This document shows positions 56,793 through 64,000 of a stretch of 64,000 bases of DNA, one piece after another (positions within the stretch are counted from its first letter, which is position 1; every line of letters begins with the position of its first letter). The notes beneath the pieces were generated by a model that saw only the letters and a program-made list of their open reading frames with translations, was not told where the DNA came from and did no database searches. The translations under genes were made by a program, and so were the position numbers. Source of the DNA: Aristolochia californica (Eukaryota; Streptophyta; Magnoliopsida; Piperales; Aristolochiaceae); the NCBI GenBank assembly GCA_029961685.1, contig JARWKL010000008.1, positions 18,695,981 through 18,759,980 of the forward strand, given 5' to 3'.

Positions 56793-59409
56793 TCCCCCTT
56801 TTCCCGACAATTGCAAAACCTGATATATAAAAACTAAAAAGAGTTTGCAATCCTTAAAAATTACAAAAAAATTTTGGAATTATCTCTCTCTACAATTGTG
56901 CATTGTGCATTTCCGTTTTAGATGTATACTTTTTTCTTACATCAAAAGTTGAGTTTTCACATTCCCTTCAAATCGTAAACAAAAAAAAGAGATTAAATGC
57001 AAATAAATCACAACAAAATGAAAATTTTAGAGCTGATGTATGGAAAGAATTTAAAGCTATAAAAAATGTAATTAAATAAATTTTATTCACACACCGAAAA
57101 TGAACACAAAATTTTTCTTTTCCAAGTTTGGGGAATTCCACTAGTTCACCCCGAATAGCTCGGAATTTTACGAGAAAGTTATTTTTCTACCCATGTTTTA
57201 AAAAATGGATATGCATGCTGGAAACATGTTAAAGACTCAAATGACCTATGGATCCAAAGCTTTTAAAGTGAAAAATATTAAATTCTCATGTAAACGAGCA
57301 GTGGGATATTTACCCAAGTCGAACAAGCCACCATTTTGCCTATATACAAAAAGCTGACCTTACGATTATAGATGATTGTAAAGTGATTTACCATGCGTAA
57401 CGGGGTATATTTTTTTAAGGAATGACTTATGGATTGAGAGTGAACACTCTTTTAAAAATCCCCCGCCTCCCCCTTTTCCCAAAGATTGCAGAACCTGATA
57501 TATTAAGACTAAAATGAGTTTACAATCCCTTAAAATTTCAAACACTTCTTGGAATTATCTCTCTCTACATTTGTGCATTGTGCATTTCCATTTTAGATGT
57601 ATACTTTTTTCTTAAATCAAAACTTGAGTTTTCACTTTTCCTTATCTCGTAAACAAAAAAAGAGATAAAAGGCAAATTGAACACAATAGACTCAAAATTT
57701 TAGTGTTTATGTTTGGAAAGAATTTAAAGCAATGAACAAATATAAGTAAATAAAATTTATTGACACACCAAAAATGAACAAAAAAGTATAGTTATCCAAG
57801 TGGGGGAAATTCCACTAGTTCTACCCTAATAGCTCGGAATTTTTTAAGAAGTGATTTTTCTACACATGTTTTAAAAAATGGATATGCAAGCTTGAAACAT
57901 GTTAAAGATGCAAACTGCCTATGGATCCAAACCTTTTAAAGAGAATAACATTAAATTCTCAACTAAACGTACGGTGGGATATTTTCCAGAGTCAAACAAG
58001 CCATTTTTTCCCATTTCCAAAAAGCTGACCTAACGATTATAGGTGATAGGAAAGTGATTTATCAAGCATAACTGGCTATATTTTTTAAAGGAATTACTTA
58101 TGGATTGGGAGTCAATACTCAGTAAAAAATCCCTTGCCTCCCCCTTTTCTCAATGATTGCAAAACCTGATATATAAAATCTAAAAATATTTTAAAATCCC
58201 TATAAGTTATAGACACTTTTTTAAAATATCTCTCTCTACATTTGTGCGTTGTGTATTTCCATTTTAGATGCATACTTTTTACTTAAATCAAAACTTGAGC
58301 TTTCACTTTCCCTCCATCTCGTAAACAAAAAAAAGAGATAAAGGGCAAATAGATCTCAAAAAAATGAAAATTTTAGAGTTTATGTATGGAAAGAATTTAT
58401 AGCAATAAACAAATGTAAGTAAAGAAAATTTATTCACAGACCACAAACGAATACAAAAGTTTTGTTATCCAAGTTTGGGAAATTCCACTAGTTCAACCCT
58501 AATAGCTCGGAATTTTATAAAAAAGAGATTTTTCTACATATGTTTTAAAAAAAGGATGTGCATGCTTGAAACATGTAACAAATGCAAATGACCTACGGAT
58601 CCAAACCTTTTAAAGAGAATAACATTAAATTCTCAAGTGAACGTGCGGTGGGCTATTTACCCGAGTGAAACAAGCCATTATTTTGCCCATTGACAAAAAG
58701 CTGAACGAAGGATCATAGTTGATTGTAAAGTGATTTATCATGCGTAACGGGTTATATTTTTTTAAGGAATGACTTATAGATTGGGAGTCAACACTCAGTT
58801 AAAAGTCCCCCGCCTCCCCTATTTCCCAATGATTGCAGAACAAAATATATAAAAAATAAAAAGAGTTACAATTCCTAAAAATTACAAACACTTTTTGGAA
58901 TTATCTTTCTCTAAATTTTGGGATTGTTCATTTCCATTTTAGATGTATACTTTTTTCTTAAATCAAAACATGAATTTCACTTTCCCTTCATCTCGTAAAC
59001 AGAAAAAAGAGATAAAAGGCAAATAGATCACAACAAACTGAAAATTTTAGAGTTTATGTATGGAAAGAATTTAAAGCAATAAACAAATGTAAGTAAAGAA
59101 AATTTTTTCACTCACCACAAATGAAGACAAAAGTTTCATTATCCATGTTTTGGAAATTCCACTAGTTCAACCCTCATAGCTCGGAATTTTATAAGAAAGA
59201 GATTTTTCTACTCATGTTTTAAAAAATGGATATGCACAAGAGAACGTGCAGTGGGATATTTACCCGAATCAAACAAGCCATTATTTTGCCCATTAACAAA
59301 AAGCTGACCTAACGATCATAGATGATTGTAAAGTGATTTATCATGTGTAATGGGCTATATTTTTGCACGGAATGACTTATGGATTGGGAGACAACACTCT
59401 GTTAAAAAT

Positions 59410-59430
59410 CCCCCGCCTCCCCCTTTTCCC
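59410..59430 (-). other. Typical C-rich tract (minus-strand G-rich), one per monomer
   Basis: Representative copy. The plus strand reads C runs of five, two, five and three split by G, T and TTTT, so the minus strand has G runs able in principle to form a G-quadruplex and the plus strand an i-motif. The same tract appears in nearly every monomer about 200-230 bp after the anchor, and is the only GC-rich part of the repeat. No structure or function is shown by sequence alone. Confidence 0.5.
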
Positions 59431-59448
59431 GATGATTGCATAACCTGA

Positions 59449-59456
59449 TATATAAA
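59449..59456 (+). promoter_or_regulatory. TATA-like motif after the C-rich tract (representative)
   Basis: TATATAAA lies about 20 bp after the C-rich tract, and the same arrangement recurs in most monomers (for example 8143-8150 and 40050-40057). The minus strand of the C-rich tract contains GAGGCGGGGG, which resembles a GC-box. Together these look like a minimal promoter, but in AT-rich DNA a TATA match is expected often. No transcript is implied. Confidence 0.25.
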
Positions 59457-59682
59457 AACTAAAAAGAGTTTACAATCCCTAAAAATTACAAACACTTTTT
59501 GGAATTATCGCTCTCTACATTTGTGCATTGTGCATTTCCATTTTAGATGTATACTTTTTTCTTAAATCAGAACTTGAGTTTTCACTTTCCCTTCATCTCG
59601 TAAACAAAAAAAAGAGGTAAAAGGCAAATAGCTCACAACAAAATGAAAATTTTAGAGTTGATGTATGGGAAGAATTTAAAGC

Positions 59683-59699
59683 AATAAACAAATGTAAGT
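59683..59699 (+). promoter_or_regulatory. AATAAA followed by GTAAGT (representative)
   Basis: AATAAA at 59683-59688 lies 234 bp after the TATA-like motif, and GTAAGT follows at 59694-59699. Both occur in many monomers and match a poly(A) signal and a 5' splice-site core respectively. Given the AT-rich composition this may be coincidence. It matters only if satellite transcripts are detected. Confidence 0.15.
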
Positions 59700-59755
59700 G
59701 AAAAAAATTTATTCCCACACCACAAATTAACACAAAAGTTTTGTTATCCAAGTTT

Positions 59756-59765
59756 GGGAAATTCC
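59756..59765. other. GGGAAATTCC decamer, repeated across the array (representative)
   Basis: The decamer fits the kappa-B consensus GGGRNWYYCC exactly and occurs in many monomers (for example 1082-1091, 2372-2381 and 3719-3728). Other monomers have GGGTAATTCC or a mutated form. It would be meaningful only in an animal with Rel-family factors; the host is unknown. Confidence 0.3.
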
Positions 59766-59817
59766 TTTTAGTACAACCCTAATAGCTCCGAATTTTATAA
59801 GAAAGAGATTTTTCTAC

Positions 59818-59856
59818 ACATGTTTTAAAAAATGGATATGCATGCTTGAAACATGT
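59818..59856. other. 8-bp inverted repeat around GCATGC (representative)
   Basis: ACATGTTT at 59818-59825 and AAACATGT at 59849-59856 are perfect inverted arms around a 23-nt spacer that itself holds GCATGC. The arrangement lies just before the GGATCC anchor and is retained in many monomers (for example 49101-49139). It is a possible hairpin, cruciform or dimer-binding site; function is unknown. Confidence 0.4.
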
Positions 59857-59876
59857 TCAAGATGTAAATGACGTAT

Positions 59877-59882
59877 GGATCC
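59877..59882. other. BamHI site GGATCC marking the monomer phase (representative)
   Basis: GGATCC is kept in most monomers. In the rest it is mutated (for example GGTTCC at 18540, 43838 and 63244; GGATCG at 19875 and 29780; GGATGC at 39803) or deleted. A BamHI digest should therefore give a ladder of about 666 bp and its multiples. Confidence 0.9.
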
Positions 59883-62800
59883 AAACCTTTTAAAGAGAAT
59901 AACATTAAATTCTCAAGTGAACATGCGATGGGATACTTACACGAGTCAAACAAGCCATTGTTTTGCCCATTTACAAAAAGCTGAACTATGGATCATTGAT
60001 GATTTTAAAGTGATTTATCATGCATAACGAGCTATATTTTGCAAGGAATGAATTATGGATTAGGAGTCAGCACTCAATAAAAAATCCCCCGACTTCCCCT
60101 TTTCCCGACGATTGCAGAACCTGATATATAAAAACTAATAAGAGTTTACAATCCCTAAAAATTACAAACAATATTTTGGAATTATCTCTCTCTTCAATTT
60201 TTCATTGTGCATTTCCATTTTAGATGTATACTTTTTTCTTAAATCAAAAATTGAGTTTTCACTTGCCCTTCATCTCATAAACAAAAAAAAGAGATAAAAG
60301 GCAAATAGATCACAACAAACTGAAAATTTTAGAGTTTATGTTTGGAAAGAATTTAAAGCAATAAACAAATTTTAAAAAATAAAATTATTCAGACACGACA
60401 AATGAACACAAAATTTTTGTTATCCAAGTTTGGGAAATTCAACCGTAAGAGCTTGGAATTTTATAAGAAGATATTTTTCTACACTTGTTTTAAAAAATGG
60501 ATATGCATGCTTTAAACGTGGTAAATATGCAAATGACCTATGGATCCAAACCTTTAAAAGAGAATAACATTAAATTCTCAAGAGTACGTGCAGTGGGATA
60601 TTTACCCGAGTCAAATAAGCCATTAGTTTGCCCATTTAAAAAAAGGTGACCTAACGATCATACATGATTGTAAAGTGATTTATCATTCGTAATGGGTTAT
60701 ACTTTTGTAAAGAATGAGTTATGGATTGGGAGTCAACACTCAGTTAAAAATTCTCCGCCTCCCCCTTTCCCCGACAATTGTAGAACCTGAAATATAAAAA
60801 TAAAAAGTGCATCCAATCCCTAAAAATTACGGACACTTTTTGGAATTATTTCTCTCCACTTTTGTGCATTGTCCATTTGCATTTTTAACGTATACTTTTT
60901 CTTAAATAAAAACTTGAGTTTTCACTTCCCCTTCATCTCGTAAACAAAAAAATGAGATAAAAGGCAAATAGATCACAACAAAATGAAAATTTCAGAGTTT
61001 ATGTTCAGAAACAATTTAAAACAATAAACAAATGTAAGTAAGGAAAATTTATTCACACCCTACAAATGAACACAAATGTTTTGTTATCCAAGTTTGGGTA
61101 ATTCCACTAGTTCAACCCTAATAGCTCGGAATTTTATAAGAAAGAGATTTATCTATATATGTTTTAAAAAATGTATATGCATTCTTGAAACATGTTAAAG
61201 ATTCAAATGACCTATGGATCCAAATATTTTAAAGAGGATATCATTAAATTCTCAAGAGAACGTGCGGTGGGATATTTACCTTAGTTAAACAAGCGATTTT
61301 TTCCCTATTTACAAAAAGTGGACCTAACGATCATAGGTGATTATAAAGTGATTTATCCTGCGTAATGGGCTATATTTTTGTTTGGAATGACTTATGGTTT
61401 GGGAGTCAACACTCAGTTAAAAATCCCCCACCTCCCCCTTTTCCCGACTATTGAAGAACGTGACATATAAATACTAAAAAGAGTTTACAATCCCAAAAAA
61501 TTACAAACACTTTTTGGAATTATCTCTCTCTACATTTGAGCATTGGGCATTTCCATTTTACATGTATACTTTTTTCTTAAATAAAAACTTGATTTTTCAC
61601 TTTCCCTTCATCTCGTAAACAAAAAAAAAGATATAAATTGCAAATAGATCACAACAAAATAAAAATTTTAGAGTTTATGAATGGAAAGAATTTAAAGCAA
61701 TAAACAAAAGTAAGTAAAGAAAATTTATTCACACACCACAAATGAGCTCAAAAGTTTTGTTTTCCAAGTTTGGGAAATTCCACTAGTTCAACCCTAATAG
61801 ATCGGAATTTTATAAGAAAGTGATTTTTCTAATTATCTTTTAAAAAATGAATATGCATGCTTGAAATATGTGGTAGATGCAAATGACCTATGGATCCAAA
61901 CCTTTTAAAGAGAATAACATTAAATTCTCAAGTGAACGTGTGGTGGGATATTTACCCTATTAAAAAAAGCCATTATTTTGCCCATTTAAAAAAAGCTGAC
62001 CTAACGATTATAGGTGATTGTAAAGTGTTTTATCATGCATAAAGGGCTATATTTTTTTAAGAAATGACATATGGATTGGGAGTCAACTCTCAGTTAAAAA
62101 TCCCCTGCCTTCCCCTTTTATCGAAGATTGCTGAACCTGATATATAAAAACTAAAAAGAGTTTACAATCCCAAAAAATTACAAACACTTTTTGGAATTAT
62201 CTCTCTCTATATTTCTGCATTTTTCATTTCCATTTTAGATGTATACTTTTTTCTTAAATGTAAACTTGAGTTTTCACTTTCCCTTCATCTCGTAAACAAA
62301 AAAAAGAGATAAAAGGGAAATAGATCACAACAAACTGAAAATTTTAAAGTTTATATATGGAAGGAATTTAAAGAAACATACAAAAGTAAGTAAAGAAAAT
62401 TTATTCACACACCACAAATGAATACAAAAATTTTGTTATCCAAGTTTGGGAAATTCCATTACTTCTACCGTAATACCTCTGAATTTTATAAGAGAGCATT
62501 TTTCTACAAATATTTATAAAAAAGGATATCCATGCTTGAAACATGTTAAAGAATCAAATGACCAATGGATCCAAACCTTTTAAAGAGAATAACACTACAT
62601 TTTCAAGTGAACGTGCGGTGGGATATTTACCCAAGTCAAACAAGCCAATATTTTGCCCATTTACAAAAAGCTGAACTAAGGATCATAGATGATTGTAAAG
62701 AGATTTATTATGCGTAACGGACTATATTTTTGTATGGAATTACTTATGGATTGGGAGTCAACACTCAGTTAAAAATCCCCCGCCTCCCTCTTTTCCTGAC

Positions 62801-63203
62801 GATTACAGAACCTGATATATAAAAACTAAAAAGAGTTTACAATCCCTAAAAATTACAGGAACTTTCATGAATTATCTCTCTCTAAATTTGTGCATTTTAG
62901 ATTTCCATTTTAGATATATAATTTTTTCTTAAATCAAAACTTGAGTTTTCACTTTTCCTTCATCTCGTAAAAAAAAAAAAAGAGATAAAATTCAAATAGA
63001 TCACAACAAATTGAAAATTTTAGAGTTTATGTATGGAAAGAATTTAAAGCTATAAACGAATGTATGTAAAGAAAATTTATTCACACAGAACAAATGAACA
63101 CGAAAGTTTTGTTATCCAAGTTGGGGAAATTCCACTAGTTCAACCCTAAGTGCTCTGAATTTTATAACAAAGAGATTTTTCTACACATGTTTTAAAAAAT
63201 GGA

Positions 63204-64000
63204 TATGCATTTTTGAAACATGTTAAAGATGCAAATGGCCTATGGTTCCAAACGTTTTAGAGAGAATAACATTAAATTATTAAGTGAACGTGTGGTGGGA
63301 TATTTACCCGAGTCAAACAAGCCATTATTTTGCCCATTTACAAAAAGCTAACCTAACGATCATAGATGATTGTAAAAGGCTATATTTTGTATGGAATGAC
63401 TTATGGATTGGGAGTCAACAGTCAGATAAAAATCACCCGTCTCCCCCTTTTCTCGACGATTGCAGAACATGATATATAAAAACTAAAAAGAGTTTACAGT
63501 CTCTAAAAATTAAAGACACTTTTTGGAATTATGTCTCTCTCTATTTGTGCATTGTGAATTTCAATTTAGATGTATACTTTATTTTTACATCAAAACTTGA
63601 GTTTTCACTTTTCCTAGATCTCGCAAACAAAAAAAAAAAGACAATAGGCAAATAGATCACTACAAAATGAAAATTTTAGAGTTTATGTACTGAAGAATTT
63701 AAAGCAATAAACTAATGTAAGTAAAGAAAATTTATTCCCACACCACAAATTAACACAAAAGTTATGTTATCCAAGTTGGGGAAATTCCACTAGTTCAACC
63801 CTTATAGCTCCGAATTTTATAAGAAATATATTTTTCTACACATGTTTTAAAAAATGGATATGCATGCTTGAAACATGTTCAAGATGAAAATGACCTATGG
63901 ATCCAAACCTTTTAAAGAGAATAACATGAAATTCTCAAGTGAACGTGTGGTGGGATATTTACCCGAGTCAAACAAACCATTAGTTTGCCCATTTACGAAA
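63204..64000. repeat. Start of HOR unit C, truncated by the window edge
   Basis: From about 63.2 kb the sequence again matches the opening monomers of A and B (anchors 63244 and 63899, offset 19,406 bp from B and 44,704 bp from A). The unit-opening monomer is recognisable by GGTTCCAAACGTTTTAGAG and a shortened GATTGTAA-GGCTATATTTTG junction at 18.67, 43.97 and 63.38 kb. In the 189 bp from 63284 I count 2 differences from A and 4 from B. About 0.8 kb of the unit is visible. Confidence 0.88.

Larger units (their letters stand above)
43798..63203. repeat. HOR unit B: 29 monomers, 19.4 kb
   Basis: Anchors are 43838, 44493, 45137, 45812, 46490, 47134, 47807, 48484, 49160, 49836, 50513, 51188, 51837, 52515, 53167, 53840, 54489, 55135, 55891, 56542, 57250, 57923, 58597, ~59236 (deleted anchor), 59877, 60542, 61216, 61892 and 62567. 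B follows unit A monomer by monomer: offset ~25,300 bp for 43.8-54.2 kb, ~22,060 bp for 54.3-55.9 kb, then ~19,400-19,470 bp to the end. The two steps equal loss of 5 and 4 monomers relative to A. Smaller private differences include a ~70-bp deletion near 59,237, a deletion near 44,755 and a 37-nt C run at 56,753. Confidence 0.9.
1..64000. repeat. Satellite array, ~666-bp monomer, 96 copies, head to tail
   Basis: The window is one direct-repeat array with a single orientation throughout. A conserved anchor (CCTATGGATCC and close variants) recurs 96 times between 583 and 63899, giving a mean spacing of about 666 bp; most intervals are 645-685 bp. Shorter intervals (591-625 bp) are explained by internal deletions. 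The two longest (756 bp) share an 82-bp internal duplication. Base composition is strongly AT-rich by eye, apart from one C-rich tract per monomer. No stretch longer than about 300 bases departs from the monomer, so no gene, transposon or unique sequence lies between copies. Orientation is arbitrary. This is known behaviour of satellite DNA in eukaryotic heterochromatin; the centromeric or other location and the species cannot be read from the sequence. Confidence 0.97.

Noticed and set aside
59683..59699. AATAAA and GTAAGT as evidence of a spliced, polyadenylated gene in each monomer.
   Set aside because: No open frame, branch site with acceptor or conserved exon accompanies them. Such hexamers are frequent in AT-rich DNA.
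59766..59785. Pol III B-box-like motif (GTTCAACCC) suggesting a tRNA-derived repeat.
   Set aside because: It matches GTTCRANYC, but there is no A-box at 30-60 bp upstream and no tRNA fold. A nine-base match is weak.
59641..59790. CENP-B box within the monomer (TTCG-containing variants such as AGTTTCGTTATCC).
   Set aside because: The core NTTCGNNNNANNCGGGN is not met at the required spacing, and TTCG occurs only in some monomers.
1..64000. A CRISPR array, because of regular repetition.
   Set aside because: The repeat unit is ~666 bp with no short repeat/spacer structure and no cas genes.
18500..64000. Units A and B as an assembly duplication artefact.
   Set aside because: They differ by scattered substitutions (~3% where counted), private indels and two monomer-block steps, so they are not the same molecule assembled twice. 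Long-read support was not available to me.

Overview
The whole 64 kb window is one uninterrupted array of AT-rich tandem satellite DNA. The monomer averages about 666 bp: 96 copies were counted from a recurring BamHI-type anchor (GGATCC or a mutated form), running from position 583 to 63899. I see no protein-coding gene, rRNA, tRNA, CRISPR array, phage or plasmid feature, and no transposon insertion. The longest open frames are 60-99 codons. They sit at the same phase of the monomer, mostly begin at GTG, and behave like non-coding DNA. Long head-to-tail satellite with nested higher-order repeats (HORs) points to a eukaryotic heterochromatic block (centromeric, pericentromeric or subtelomeric). 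The sequence alone does not tell me the taxon.

Layout. (1) 1 to ~18,500: monomers 1-27. Part of this follows a three-monomer rhythm of about 2.02 kb (4.5-8.6 kb and 11.2-15.2 kb, with traces at 17.2-18.5 kb). (2) ~18,500-43,797: HOR unit A, 38 monomers, 25,298 bp. (3) ~43,798-63,203: HOR unit B, 29 monomers, 19,406 bp. B follows A in the same order but lacks two blocks, of 5 and 4 monomers, which accounts for the 9-monomer difference. (4) ~63,204-64,000: start of a third unit (C), which repeats the first monomers of A and B and runs off the window. Inside unit A there are older nested duplications (offsets near 7.9, 9.3 and 15.3 kb) and a two-monomer alternation marked by a 26-bp deletion.

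Monomer anatomy. Counted from the GGATCC anchor, a typical monomer has a C-rich tract near +200 (G-rich on the minus strand), a TATATAAA motif about 20-30 bp after it, a T-rich then A-rich stretch near +330 to +400, AATAAA followed by GTAAGT near +470, the decamer GGGAAATTCC near +545, and an 8-bp inverted repeat around GCATGC just before the next anchor. These are sequence observations. Any promoter, protein-binding or structural role is inference.

I found no undescribed gene system. What deserves attention is the layered HOR history: whole-monomer deletions between A and B, one mosaic and one sharp junction, the edge of the HOR domain near 18.5 kb, and the repeated C-rich/TATA module, including a 37-nt C run. 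Identity figures are by eye, except two short stretches that I counted base by base.
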